A program made the position numbers and the translations under genes. Shown here one piece after another: positions 28,019 to 36,737 of a DNA stretch of 64,000 nt. The stretch's first letter is position 1; each line of letters starts with the position of its first letter. The DNA lies in NCBI RefSeq assembly GCF_000298075.1, contig NZ_JH815593.1, positions 215,519 through 279,518 on the forward strand, read 5' to 3'. The notes under the pieces were generated by a model that did no database searches, was not told the origin of the DNA, and saw nothing but the letters and a program-made list of their open reading frames with translations. The stretch is from Staphylococcus massiliensis CCUG 55927 (GTDB lineage Bacteria; Bacillota; Bacilli; Staphylococcales; Staphylococcaceae).

Positions 28019-28390
28019 ATGAAAAAATTCTTAATTTTTATAATTAGTATTATTGTTATTGGCGTGATATTAAGTTTCAGCTTGAGGCATTTCAATCATT
28101 TTGTCGATAGATTAAATCCGCTCGAACCAAGGACAAAAAGTTACGCTAAAGTACCTCATACAATACAAGAAGAGATGAAAAAATTGTCTGATAAAGCACT
28201 CATGAACTTACAAGACTATCGAAACATCAATATCTATGATGAAAAAGGTATTGAACGCACATATCATCTAGATTTTGAAGGCCATGATCCGCTAGGAACA
28301 TATGTGGTTATTGATCATAAAGGACTGTGGGTTTTTAGCATAGAATACATAGATAAGCATACATTTAAGCATCAAACAGGTAAGGAATAA
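28019..28390 (+). CDS. Membrane-anchored YxeA-like (DUF1093) protein
   Basis: A 123-residue protein with one N-terminal membrane segment (about residues 4-22) and no lipobox cysteine, so it is anchored and faces outward. The rest (LQDYRNINIYDEKGIERTYHLDF then GTYVVIDHKGLWVFSIEYI) resembles the small YxeA/DUF1093 family, whose members often sit beside bacteriocin-type ABC transporters. GGAG precedes the ATG. It is the first gene of an AT-rich four- to five-member operon not expected in the core order. Its role, perhaps immunity or stress sensing at the envelope, is inference; the family call is moderate. Confidence 0.65.
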   Translation: MKKFLIFIISIIVIGVILSFSLRHFNHFVDRLNPLEPRTKSYAKVPHTIQEEMKKLSDKALMNLQDYRNINIYDEKGIERTYHLDFEGHDPLGTYVVIDHKGLWVFSIEYIDKHTFKHQTGKE

Positions 28391-28418
28391 AAAAGTTTAC
28401 AACTAAGGTGAGGACATC

Positions 28419-28472
28419 ATGAAAAGATTACTAATAACTGATTCACTTAAGAGGTTTGAGGCTTATGGTTAA
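28419..28472 (+). CDS. Mini-ORF (17 codons) overlapping the transporter start
   Basis: ATG at 28419 preceded by AAGGTGAGG at 28405-28413. It encodes MKRLLITDSLKRFEAYG and stops at 28470-28472, eight bases into the next gene, whose ATG is at 28465 in another frame. The next gene's ribosome-binding site lies within it. It may be a coupling leader or chance; no conservation data are available. Confidence 0.35.
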   Translation: MKRLLITDSLKRFEAYG

Positions 28473-30471
28473 ATTAAAGGTAATCATCTATGCATTCATA
28501 TTTTTAATACTTAACTTTATATATGTACAATTCTTTAATAACCTAGAAGAAATCAAACTTCCTAACTATACACATAGTTTAACCATTGTGAGCTGGGATC
28601 AAAAACTTTCCAAAAAAGAAATAGAAGAAGAGATAGATAAAATTTCAATCAGGCATAACGAGGTATTTATATGTGTTAGTGATAAGTATAAGGGCGAACA
28701 TTTAATTAAGACGGTGACGTATTTTCCGAGTAACGTAAAACACGATAAAATAACACCATTTAGTCCTAATGTTGACTATGAATATTTAAAGGTAGGTAGT
28801 ACAGAAAGTTTGAAGTTACCGATAACATCAACTTTTTACACGACTAGACCCTTCTCTAAATCAATAGAAAATGATTTTGAAAAATTAGGACTCAAAGTTG
28901 TTTATTCGTATCAAACACCTGGATTAATTTTTAATGATTTTATTCAAATTTATTCAATTATACCACTACTCATCGTTATCTTAATACTCGTATTAATGCT
29001 AAATATAGTTGATACAAGTAAAAATTTGTATCAATTTGCGATTCAACGCTTGAATGGTTGGTCAATGAAAAGGGTTTTTTGGGTTTCTTTTAATAAGGAA
29101 ATGAAAATTATTCTAATAACTTATTCCATATCCGCTATGATCATGTTTATAATTTTGATTTTTTATAATCAGTTGGCCCAATTTAAAACGTTTCTGTATC
29201 AATATCTAATATATTCAGTATCAATCATTGTAATAATTATAGGTTTATTTATTATCAGTTTTGGCATCATTGCACGTGCTTCATCACAAATAAGTAAATT
29301 TATAAAAGGGGCTATGTTATCGAGGGTATTGAATTTTTTACCACAAACAATGAAAATGATTTTAATTGTCATTGTGTTGACAACGATGTCTGTAAGTTTA
29401 AATAACTTAAAGACGTACCAAAGTAGCACGGAGGCTCAAAATAAATGGAAGAAAATTGAAGATCTTTATGTAATTGACTTTGTGCCTCTACATAATAGCA
29501 GACAAAAATATCATGACAAAATCACCATTGAATCTTACAAGCTTTTACAGCATCAGAAGTCTAATAATGTTATCATTTCGCGGAGTGATGCGAAATATGG
29601 TGAAATGTCTATAAGTGATTCATATGATAGATATATGTGGGTTAATCGAACATTTTTACAAGATCAATTGAATTTCAATGAAATTAATCGACGTGTGAAG
29701 CAATTTTCTAACAATACATTACTAGCTTTATATCCACAAAGAGATTTTAATAAAGACGACGTATCTCAACTCAAATCTGATATAAATAATAGTTTAGATA
29801 TGTATTACGAATTAGATAAAAGATTAGATTACACTAAGGTAAATAAACCATTAGTCAAGATCGTCCCATACCAAGAACAGATACGTGCATTTAATTATAA
29901 CTCAAGAATCGGCTTAGAATTTAGCTTTGAAACAAACCCAGTCCTTATTGTAATACCTGATCAATTACCTCTTCATGATCTTTATTATTCAGCATTGACT
30001 AAAAATGAAATTTTATTTAAGGATTTTGAGGAACTTGCTTCATACATTGAAAATAGCGTCCTAAAGCATTTCTTGAATGGTATTACAGACATAAAGTATG
30101 TGGTTGATAAAGATATTAAAGTTCTAGAATCTAACCTGTATTACAACTTTATTGCTTTAAGCGTAAGTATGATTATATATGGGTTCACGTTGTATTTTAC
30201 TACTCAAACTCACTTTGAATTACATAAAGACAAAATATTTATAAAGTATTTATATGGTAGTCATTTTTTACATCGACATAGAACCTTCCTAATATATGAC
30301 TTATTGCTTACTGTAATTGTAAGTTATCTCATCTACCATTTTAACTTGGCGTCGTTCTCACCATATCTATATGGGGCCATCCTACTAGCAAATACATTAA
30401 TAATGACGTTGTTACTGCGAATTTTAGAACGACCTGCATTTAACCGTTATCAAGAATTACTTAAAGAATAA
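28465..30471 (+). CDS. Bacteriocin-associated multi-pass membrane protein (lactococcin-972-type ABC transporter permease/immunity)
   Basis: About 668 residues. There is one N-terminal membrane helix (about 6-24) and an outward domain of about 135 residues. A block of four helices follows (near 165-185, 220-240, 255-280 and 305-320), then a second outward domain (about 325-565) and three C-terminal helices with KIFIKYLYGSHFLHRHR between them. This 1+4+3 layout and length match the family of bacteriocin-associated integral membrane (putative immunity) proteins of lactococcin 972 loci. The ATG at 28465 is favoured over TTG at 28456 because AAGAGG at 28449-28454 is 10 bases upstream. It works with the ATPase at 30552. 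No bacteriocin precursor is visible nearby. Confidence 0.75.
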   Translation: MVKLKVIIYAFIFLILNFIYVQFFNNLEEIKLPNYTHSLTIVSWDQKLSKKEIEEEIDKISIRHNEVFICVSDKYKGEHLIKTVTYFPSNVKHDKITPFSPNVDYEYLKVGSTESLKLPITSTFYTTRPFSKSIENDFEKLGLKVVYSYQTPGLIFNDFIQIYSIIPLLIVILILVLMLNIVDTSKNLYQFAIQRLNGWSMKRVFWVSFNKEMKIILITYSISAMIMFIILIFYNQLAQFKTFLYQYLIYSVSIIVIIIGLFIISFGIIARASSQISKFIKGAMLSRVLNFLPQTMKMILIVIVLTTMSVSLNNLKTYQSSTEAQNKWKKIEDLYVIDFVPLHNSRQKYHDKITIESYKLLQHQKSNNVIISRSDAKYGEMSISDSYDRYMWVNRTFLQDQLNFNEINRRVKQFSNNTLLALYPQRDFNKDDVSQLKSDINNSLDMYYELDKRLDYTKVNKPLVKIVPYQEQIRAFNYNSRIGLEFSFETNPVLIVIPDQLPLHDLYYSALTKNEILFKDFEELASYIENSVLKHFLNGITDIKYVVDKDIKVLESNLYYNFIALSVSMIIYGFTLYFTTQTHFELHKDKIFIKYLYGSHFLHRHRTFLIYDLLLTVIVSYLIYHFNLASFSPYLYGAILLANTLIMTLLLRILERPAFNRYQELLKE

Positions 30472-30508
30472 TTTATTATCTATATTGAATAAATAGGTGT
30501 GCTACTTC

Positions 30509-30547
30509 ATGAACACTTGGAAAGCATATTGTATTAAAGAGGTGTAA
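30509..30547 (+). CDS. Mini-ORF (12 codons) before the ATPase gene
   Basis: ATG at 30509 with AGGTG upstream. It encodes MNTWKAYCIKEV and stops at 30545-30547, four bases before the ATPase ATG. The ATPase Shine-Dalgarno sequence AAAGAGGTG (30536-30544) forms its last sense codons. It parallels the mini-ORF at 28419. It may be a coupling leader or chance. Confidence 0.3.
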   Translation: MNTWKAYCIKEV

Positions 30548-30551
30548 GCAT

Positions 30552-31178
30552 ATGATTCAATTAAATAACTTTACAAAAAGGTACGGACAAAATACCATTT
30601 TTGATTCATATTATTTAAGTATAGCTGAAGGGGTTATGGTTGCTATAACAGGTAAGAGTGGATCGGGTAAATCTACATTGTTAAATTGTATATGCGGATT
30701 GGAAAAATTTGATACTGGAGAAGTATGGATTAACTCTAAGAATATCGCGAAACTTTCTCGACGCCAAAAGATGTTGATGTATCGGAATGAGTTTGGTTAC
30801 TTGTTCCAAAACTATGCCCTCGTTTCATATGAGACGATTGAATACAACTTGAACCTTGTCTTAACATATATGAAGTTATCTCAGAAAGAAAAGCGTGAAC
30901 GCATGAGAAATGTGCTTGAGAAAGTAGGGTTAGAGCATCCACTCAAAACGAAAGTATTTACATTAAGTGGTGGTGAACAACAACGTGTGGCACTCGCGCG
31001 TTTGTTACTTAAAAAACCTAAAATTATTTTTGCTGATGAACCAACAGGTGCATTAGATGATAAAAATAAGCACGAAGTCATGCAACTTATCACTTCTTTA
31101 AAGGGTCAATCTACGATATGTATCGTAACCCATGATCCAGAAGTGATTCAATACTGTGATTATGAAGTTAAGCTATAA
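30552..31178 (+). CDS. ABC transporter ATPase, bacteriocin export/immunity type
   Basis: A 208-residue ATPase with Walker A GKSGSGKST near residues 34-42, Q-loop YLFQNYALVSYETI near 84-97, signature LSGGEQQRVALARLLL near 137-152, Walker B KIIFADEPTGALD near 158-170 and the switch His in IVTHDP near 191-196. It is of the MacB/LolD-like clade that powers lactococcin-972-group transporters. It is the last gene of the operon and presumably drives the 28465 membrane protein. Its small size, with no fused membrane domain, fits the two-gene transporter plan. Substrate unknown. Confidence 0.88.
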   Translation: MIQLNNFTKRYGQNTIFDSYYLSIAEGVMVAITGKSGSGKSTLLNCICGLEKFDTGEVWINSKNIAKLSRRQKMLMYRNEFGYLFQNYALVSYETIEYNLNLVLTYMKLSQKEKRERMRNVLEKVGLEHPLKTKVFTLSGGEQQRVALARLLLKKPKIIFADEPTGALDDKNKHEVMQLITSLKGQSTICIVTHDPEVIQYCDYEVKL

Positions 31179-31275
31179 ATCAAATGCCCCCTAAAATAAA
31201 TCGTATTGAATTTAAAGGGCTTTTCAAAATGGGGAAGATTATTAGCACTGCTTAAAATTAAACTTTAACTCAACT

Positions 31276-31321
31276 GAGTAGGTAATTGAAATTTCTATTA
31301 ATTTCGTGCCTGCTCTTTTAA
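31276..31321 (+). terminator. Terminator before trmR
   Basis: GAGTAGG..GAAATT (from 31276) pairs with AATTTC..CCTGCTC (to 31316), followed by TTTTA. It separates the transporter operon from trmR. A weaker GCCC/GGGC pair followed by TTTT (about 31185-31226) may be the ATPase gene's own terminator. Confidence 0.6.
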
Positions 31322-31404
31322 TTTTACACTTATAATTTTGGTCAATATATGATAGAATATTTAAAGTTAAATTACGACACAGATGAAAACGCGAGAAATA
31401 GTAC

Positions 31405-31437
31405 AAATCAGTCACCGATGACTGATTTATTTTATTA
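31405..31437 (+). promoter_or_regulatory. Leader hairpin upstream of trmR
   Basis: AAATCAGTCA at 31405-31414 and TGACTGATTT at 31419-31428 form a perfect 10-bp stem with a CCGA loop, followed by ATTTTATTA. It lies 28 bases before the trmR Shine-Dalgarno region. It could be an attenuator or a stabilising leader; no antiterminator was worked out. Confidence 0.55.
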
Positions 31438-31464
31438 TGTGTTCATTTAGAAGGAAGTATGTTT

Positions 31465-32109
31465 ATGTCAGAGAAAGATCTAAATTATCTCGTTAACTTA
31501 CATCAAGTTTTAAAGGAAAATGATACAATAGAACAATTGCGTGAATATGCCGAAGCACATCAAGTTCCTATCGTTCATCCTTTAACTTTAGATATGATTA
31601 AACAGTTAATACGTATGAAAGACGTTCGATCAGTTTTAGAAATTGGAACTGCGATAGGTTATAGTAGTATGCAGTTTGCTTCAGTTAAATCGGGTATCCA
31701 TGTCACAACGGTTGAACGAAATCCTGACATGATTCAACGCGCTAAAGAAAATATTCAACACTATAGATATGAGGACAATATCACGCTTGTTGAAGGTGAT
31801 GCGTCTGAGCGACATGATGCGATCTTCAATCAAACGTACGACATGTTATTTATTGATGCAGCAAAAGCCCAATCAAAACGTTTCTTTGAAATGTACGCGC
31901 CATTAGTTAAGCCAGGCGGTCTCATCTTAACGGACAACGTGTTGTATCATGGATTTGTTGCAGATATCGATGTTGTACGTAGTCGTAACGTGAAACAAAT
32001 GGTTAAGAAAGTACAAAAATATAACGAGTGGCTTATTCAATTAGAAGGTTATCATACGAACTTTTTAGATATAGAAGATGGACTAGCAATTACGATAAAA
32101 GGAGAATGA
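31465..32109 (+). CDS. trmR: tRNA 5-hydroxyuridine methyltransferase TrmR
   Basis: A SAM-dependent O-methyltransferase of 214 residues. In B. subtilis the homologue YrrM/TrmR methylates ho5U34 to mo5U34 in several tRNAs. SAM-binding features: VLEIGTAIGYSSMQFA near residues 56-71 and VERNPDMIQRAKENI near 81-95; a catalytic-metal site is suggested by LFIDAAKAQSKRF near 127-139 and LTDNVLYHG near 155-163. AAGGAAG at 31451-31457 is 7 bases before the ATG at 31465 and too close to the ATG at 31459, so 31465 is chosen. It sits directly before trhP1 and trhP2, which make its substrate. Confidence 0.9.
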   Translation: MSEKDLNYLVNLHQVLKENDTIEQLREYAEAHQVPIVHPLTLDMIKQLIRMKDVRSVLEIGTAIGYSSMQFASVKSGIHVTTVERNPDMIQRAKENIQHYRYEDNITLVEGDASERHDAIFNQTYDMLFIDAAKAQSKRFFEMYAPLVKPGGLILTDNVLYHGFVADIDVVRSRNVKQMVKKVQKYNEWLIQLEGYHTNFLDIEDGLAITIKGE

Positions 32110-32111
32110 GA

Positions 32112-33035
32112 ATGACTGAATTATTAGTAACACCTAAGTCTATAGACCATATCGAAACGCTAATCGATAAGGGTGCTGATGCATTTGTTATCGGTGAAGA
32201 AAAATTCGGTTTACGTCTAGCAGGTGAATTTAAACGTGATGATATGAAACAAGCTGTTGAACTGATTCATGCGAATGGTAAAAAAGCTTACGCTGCAGTT
32301 AATGGTCTTTATCATAACTATCATATCAATGCTTTAGAAGACTATATTCAATTCTTACATGACATTAGAGTAGACCGTATTATCTTTGGTGATCCTGCGG
32401 TAGTTATGATTGTTAAAGAACAAGAAAATCCAATTCCATTGAACTGGGATGCTGGCACACTTGTCACAAACCACTTTCAATGTAATTATTGGGGACGTAG
32501 AGGCTCTAAACGTGCCGTACTCGCTAAAGAATTAAGTTTAGAAGAAATCATTAATATTAAAGAAAATACTAATGTAGAAGTAGAAGTTCAGGTTCATGGT
32601 ATGGCATGTATGTTCCAATCTAAACGTATGTTACTTGGTAACTATTATACATTCCAGGAACGTCAAATGAAGATTGAACGTAACCAATCTGAAAAGACAT
32701 TACTACTATACGATGAGGAACGTGATAATAAATACCCAGTCTTTGAAGATTACAATGGTACACATATCATGTCGCCAAACGATATGTGCCTAATTGAAGA
32801 GTTAGAACCTTTATTTGAAGCGGGTATTGATAGTCTTAAAATCGATGGCGTACTTCAAACAGAAGCATATATCAATGTGTGTACAGAACAATATCGTGAA
32901 GCCATTGATTTATACAATGAAGATCCTGAGCTATATGAAGATGAGAAATTCATGTTAGTTGATCCAATTGAAGATATTCAACCTGAACATAGACCTTTTG
33001 ATGAAGGGTTCTTATTCAAACAAACTGTATATTAA
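32112..33035 (+). CDS. trhP1: U32-family tRNA hydroxylation protein TrhP1 (YrrN)
   Basis: A 307-residue U32 'peptidase-like' protein. The Bacillus homologue YrrN is needed with YrrO for prephenate-dependent hydroxylation of U34 in tRNA. Seen here: KGADAFVIGEEKFGLRLAGEF near residue 20, VQVHGMACMFQSKRMLLGNY near 160-180, and IDSLKIDGVLQTEAYI near 238-253, the shortened U32 core lacking the C-terminal half seen in TrhP2. GGAG at 32101-32104 sets the ATG at 32112. It starts 2 bases after trmR stops; the longer overlapping frame is rejected. Confidence 0.9.
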   Translation: MTELLVTPKSIDHIETLIDKGADAFVIGEEKFGLRLAGEFKRDDMKQAVELIHANGKKAYAAVNGLYHNYHINALEDYIQFLHDIRVDRIIFGDPAVVMIVKEQENPIPLNWDAGTLVTNHFQCNYWGRRGSKRAVLAKELSLEEIINIKENTNVEVEVQVHGMACMFQSKRMLLGNYYTFQERQMKIERNQSEKTLLLYDEERDNKYPVFEDYNGTHIMSPNDMCLIEELEPLFEAGIDSLKIDGVLQTEAYINVCTEQYREAIDLYNEDPELYEDEKFMLVDPIEDIQPEHRPFDEGFLFKQTVY

Positions 33036-33070
33036 TGAACTGATTGATAAATTTATAGGAGGGTTTAAGT

Positions 33071-34339
33071 TTGAAAACTTTAGAAGCAGTAAAACCGAAA
33101 TCTAAACCCGTTATGAAAAAGCCAGAACTACTTGCACCTGCTGGTAACTTAGAAAAACTAAAAATTGCCGTTCACTACGGTGCAGATGCGGTATTCTTAG
33201 GTGGACAAGAATACGGGTTACGTTCTAACGCTGATAACTTTACAATGGAAGAAATTAAAGAAGGCGTTGATTTCGCTAAACAATACGGCGCTGAAATCTA
33301 TGTAACAACGAATATTATTGCGCATGATGAAAATATTGAAGGCTTAGAAACGTATTTAAGAGACCTAGATGCGACAGGAGCTACAGGAATTATTGTGGCA
33401 GATCCACTTATTATTGAAACATGTAAAGAAGTGGCACCTAGACTTGAAATTCATTTATCTACACAACAATCTCTAAGTAACTATAAAGCGGTTCAATACT
33501 GGAAAGAAGAAGGTCTTGACCGCGTTGTACTTGCGCGTGAAACAGGCGCAATGGAAATGAAAGAAATTAAAGATAAAGTCGATATTGAAATTGAGGCATT
33601 TATCCATGGTGCGATGTGTATCGCGTACTCTGGTCGTTGTACATTAAGTAACCATATGACTGCGCGTGACTCTAACCGTGGTGGTTGTTGTCAAAGTTGT
33701 CGTTGGGATTATGATTTACTTGAAGTAGAAGATGACGGCGAACTTGATTTAGTATATGATGAAGATGATGTTGTACCGTTTGCGATGAGCCCTAAAGACC
33801 TAAAGCTTATCGAATCTATTCCAAATATGATGGATATTGGTATTGATTCTCTTAAAATCGAAGGTCGTATGAAGTCTATCCATTATATTGCGACTGTTGT
33901 TTCGGTTTATCGTAAAGTCATTGATGCTTACTATGATGATCCTGACAACTTTAAAATTAAAAAGGAATGGTTAGTAGAACTTGATAAATGTGCGAACCGT
34001 GACACTGCACCCGCATTCTTTGAAGGTACGCCAGGTTATCATGAACAAATGTTTGGAGATGAATCTAAGAAGAAATCACCATATGATTTCTGCGGCTTAG
34101 TACTTGATTATGATGAATCAACACAAATGGCTACAATTCAACAACGTAATAACTTTAAGCCTGGACAAGAAATTGAATTCTTCGGACCGGAAATTGATAC
34201 ATTTACTGAAACAATCGATAAAATCTATGATGAAGAAGGTAATGAACTCGACGCTGCGAGACATCCACTTCAAATCGTCCAAATTAAAGTTAGTCATAAA
34301 ATTCATAAGAATAACATGATGCGAAAGGAAATTGGATGA
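33071..34339 (+). CDS. trhP2: U32-family tRNA hydroxylation protein TrhP2 (YrrO)
   Basis: A 422-residue U32-family protein, partner of TrhP1 in forming 5-hydroxyuridine at tRNA position 34. It has [26 protein letters not shown] (read in two parts from residue 17), the family signature [16 protein letters not shown] near 175-190 followed by [13 protein letters not shown] near 201-213, whose cysteines may hold an Fe-S cluster, [12 protein letters not shown] near 257-268, and a C-terminal beta-rich domain. The start is TTG with AGGAGGG at 33057-33063. Its stop overlaps the udk start. Confidence 0.92.
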   Translation: MKTLEAVKPKSKPVMKKPELLAPAGNLEKLKIAVHYGADAVFLGGQEYGLRSNADNFTMEEIKEGVDFAKQYGAEIYVTTNIIAHDENIEGLETYLRDLDATGATGIIVADPLIIETCKEVAPRLEIHLSTQQSLSNYKAVQYWKEEGLDRVVLARETGAMEMKEIKDKVDIEIEAFIHGAMCIAYSGRCTLSNHMTARDSNRGGCCQSCRWDYDLLEVEDDGELDLVYDEDDVVPFAMSPKDLKLIESIPNMMDIGIDSLKIEGRMKSIHYIATVVSVYRKVIDAYYDDPDNFKIKKEWLVELDKCANRDTAPAFFEGTPGYHEQMFGDESKKKSPYDFCGLVLDYDESTQMATIQQRNNFKPGQEIEFFGPEIDTFTETIDKIYDEEGNELDAARHPLQIVQIKVSHKIHKNNMMRKEIG

Positions 34340-34965
34340 TGAATAACGTTACGATTATTGGTATTGCTGGTGGCTCTGGTTCAGGTAAAACAACAGTTAC
34401 AAATGAGATTATGAAAAATCTAGAAGGGTATAATGTTGCATTACTAGCTCAAGATTATTACTACAAAGATCAATCTCATTTAACATTTGATGAGAGATTA
34501 AAAACCAACTATGACCACCCATTTGCATTCGACAATGAATTGTTAATAGAGAATCTAGAATCGCTTAAAAACGGTGAATCAGTTGAAGTACCTACTTACG
34601 ACTATACTGAGCATACGAGAAGTGACAAAACGGTTTACTTTGAACCAAAAGATGTTATTATCGTAGAAGGTATATTTGCATTAGAAAACAAGGCATTAAG
34701 AGACATGATGGATGTTAAAATCTATGTTGATACAGATGCGGACATCAGAATTTTACGCCGTTTAATTCGTGATACGAAAGAACGTGGAAGAACGATGGAC
34801 TCTGTAATCAATCAATATCTTAATGTCGTACGCCCAATGCATATTCAATTTATTGAACCAACGAAACGATATGCAGATATCATTATTCCTGAAGGTGGAA
34901 GTAACAAAGTTGCTATTGATATCATGACTACAAAAATCCAAACGTTGGTTAAAAATCACGACTAA
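34336..34965 (+). CDS. udk: Uridine kinase
   Basis: Udk phosphorylates uridine and cytidine with GTP or ATP in pyrimidine salvage. The 209-residue protein has the P-loop [13 protein letters not shown] near residues 8-20, AQDYYYKDQ near 37-45, NYDHPFAFD near 57-65, and [12 protein letters not shown] near 109-120. The first ATG at 34336 overlaps the trhP2 stop (ATGA); a second ATG at 34339 is 9 bases from AAAGGA and may be used instead. greA follows 23 bases later. Confidence 0.96.
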   Translation: MMNNVTIIGIAGGSGSGKTTVTNEIMKNLEGYNVALLAQDYYYKDQSHLTFDERLKTNYDHPFAFDNELLIENLESLKNGESVEVPTYDYTEHTRSDKTVYFEPKDVIIVEGIFALENKALRDMMDVKIYVDTDADIRILRRLIRDTKERGRTMDSVINQYLNVVRPMHIQFIEPTKRYADIIIPEGGSNKVAIDIMTTKIQTLVKNHD

Positions 34966-34988
34966 CATTTTGTAAAGGAAGATGACGA

Positions 34989-35471
34989 ATGGAAAATCAA
35001 AAGCAATATCCTATGACCAAAGAAGGTTTTCATAAGTTAGAACAAGAACTTGAAGAATTAAAAACCGTTAAACGACCTGAAGTTGTTGAAAAAATTAAGA
35101 TCGCACGTAGCTTTGGTGACCTTTCAGAGAATTCAGAGTACGATGCAGCTAAAGACGAACAGGGTTTCATTGAACAAGACATTCAACGTGTTGAAACAAT
35201 GCTACGTAACGCTTTAATCATCGAGGATACTGGTGATAACGGCGTAGTTCAAATTGGTAAAACTGTAACTTTTGTTGAATTACCAGGTAATGAAGAAGAA
35301 TCATATCAAATCGTTGGTTCTGCAGAAGCAGACGCTTTTAACGGTAAAATTTCTAACGAATCGCCAATTGCTCAAAGCTTAATTGGTAAAAAACTTAACG
35401 ATGAAGTTCGCGTACCACTTCCTAACGGTGGCGAAATGACTGTTCAAATTAAGAAAATCGAAAGCAACTAA
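34989..35471 (+). CDS. greA: Transcription elongation factor GreA
   Basis: GreA enters the secondary channel of RNA polymerase and triggers cleavage of backtracked RNA. The 160-residue protein has the N-terminal coiled-coil (about residues 8-78) with the tip [20 protein letters not shown] carrying the acidic residues, and the C-terminal FKBP-like domain ending [23 protein letters not shown] in pieces. AAAGGAAG precedes the ATG by 7 bases. It ends at a long terminator. Confidence 0.96.
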   Translation: MENQKQYPMTKEGFHKLEQELEELKTVKRPEVVEKIKIARSFGDLSENSEYDAAKDEQGFIEQDIQRVETMLRNALIIEDTGDNGVVQIGKTVTFVELPGNEEESYQIVGSAEADAFNGKISNESPIAQSLIGKKLNDEVRVPLPNGGEMTVQIKKIESN

Positions 35472-35495
35472 TAATCGTATACATGTAGACATTTA

Positions 35496-35570
35496 AACTC
35501 AATTTCTGAAGGCGTTACAGTAGGTTATCCTCCTTACTAACGTTACTCAGGAATTGAGTTTTCTTTTTTA
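35496..35570 (+). terminator. Long hairpin terminator of greA
   Basis: AACTCAATT..CTGA (from 35496) pairs with TCAG.AATTGAGTT (to 35561). The interior also pairs in part (CGTTA..GTAGG with CCT..TTACTAACG), and a T run follows. Confidence 0.8.
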
Positions 35571-35945
35571 AAAGGACTTTTAAATAAGGGAAAGCGACTA
35601 GGCAGTAGGTATACGCTTAGACCGCGTCTCATAGTATAAGGTCTCGATAAAATGGTAGATCAGATAAATTGCAGGATACATTACATATCCATGTCATTTA
35701 CAAATTTCCTATTGTTAATTGTTCGTCTTAATTAGTATAATATATATAGGAAATGTATGAATATTCGTGTTCATGCTTTTTTATTAACTGTAAAAGCTTT
35801 AAACTTAAATTTTTATAATAAATATTGCGAAAACTTAAAATATTAGGTAGCTTTTTAAATAGTTATCGTTTACAATTAAGTAAATTTTAAAATTTATTTA
35901 AGTTTACATCTTTAAAATGACTAAAGTCTTCGCTATTTCATGAAA
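35571..35945. other. Non-coding stretch before the pxp operon, with an isolated promoter
   Basis: No convincing gene on either strand. TTGTTA at 35712-35717 and TATAAT at 35736-35741 (18 bp) make a good promoter. It is flanked by an 8-bp inverted repeat, ATTTCCTA at 35704-35711 and TAGGAAAT at 35748-35755. A short hairpin, ATGAA/TTCAT followed by GCTTTTTT, ends near 35785, so a transcript of about 40 nt is possible. The remainder is AT-rich and featureless to me. Confidence 0.45.
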
Positions 35946-35974
35946 TTGCCCTTAGTAATTATAGATGATAAAAT
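35946..35974 (+). promoter_or_regulatory. Promoter of the pxpB-accC-pxpA operon
   Basis: TTGCCC at 35946-35951, a 17-bp spacer and TAAAAT at 35969-35974. It lies 31 bases before the pxpB ATG, with a leader that pairs weakly (CCCTTA with TAAGGG). Confidence 0.65.
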
Positions 35975-36005
35975 GACATGTAAGGGTTTTCTAGGGGGAG
36001 TGAAA

Positions 36006-36737
36006 ATGGAGATAATTCAAATCAATGAGCAATCTTTGATGATTTACTTTAAACCTGAAATTAGCGAGCAGGTTTATGGGCAAGTTGCTTCAGTAGTTGA
36101 ATACATAAAAGATTTTAACCATGCAGCAATCACTGAAGTTATACCGTCGTATAGAGCAGTGATGTTGCATTTTGATTTTCTGAAAGCAAGTAAAGAAGAG
36201 ATTATTGATGATTTAAAATTAAATGAATTAGATTTAGACAAGCAATCATCAACTGAATCCAGACGTATTATTCATATTCCAGTCGTATATGGAGGCGCGT
36301 ATGGACCTGATATTGAAAATGTAGCTCAACATCATGATTTAAGTGTAGAAGACGTTATAAAACGTCACACCGAGAACGCTTATCTCGTATATATGCTAGG
36401 GTTTTTACCAGGTTTTCCTTTCTTAGGTGGCTTAGATGAAAAGCTACATACGCCTAGACGCGAAGAACCAAGACTTAAAATTGACGCAGGTTCAGTTGGT
36501 ATCGCGAATAACCAAACTGGTCTTTATCCATTAGATTCTCCTGGTGGTTGGCAAATTATTGGTCGTACACCAATCGATGTATTTAATCAATATCGTAAAC
36601 CGATGTGTGTATACGAAGCTGGAGATAAGATTCAATTTTATGAAATCACTGAATCTCAGTTTAAAGACATTAAAGCTGAAATCGAAGCAGATAAACTTGA
36701 TTATAGTAAATGGGTGGTGATTAAAGATGACAATTAA
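36006..36737 (+). CDS. pxpB: 5-oxoprolinase subunit PxpB (KipI family)
   Basis: PxpB works with PxpA and PxpC as an ATP-dependent 5-oxoprolinase that opens pyroglutamate to glutamate. The 243-residue protein has the KipI-type allophanate hydrolase subunit 1 features: IPVVYGGAYGPDIENVA near residues 88-104, YMLGFLPGFPFLGGLDEKL near 130-148 and LDSPGGWQIIGRTP near 178-191. The ATG at 36006 follows AGGGGGAG; an upstream in-frame ATG at 35940 lies before the predicted promoter. It overlaps pxpC by 11 bases. In Bacillus the homologue KipI also inhibits the KinA sporulation kinase, which is not relevant in a non-spore former. Confidence 0.93.
   Translation: MEIIQINEQSLMIYFKPEISEQVYGQVASVVEYIKDFNHAAITEVIPSYRAVMLHFDFLKASKEEIIDDLKLNELDLDKQSSTESRRIIHIPVVYGGAYGPDIENVAQHHDLSVEDVIKRHTENAYLVYMLGFLPGFPFLGGLDEKLHTPRREEPRLKIDAGSVGIANNQTGLYPLDSPGGWQIIGRTPIDVFNQYRKPMCVYEAGDKIQFYEITESQFKDIKAEIEADKLDYSKWVVIKDDN

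Noticed and set aside
32028-32111. N-terminal extension of trhP1
   Set aside because: It overlaps the end of trmR in another frame and lacks a ribosome-binding site; GGAG sets the start at 32112.
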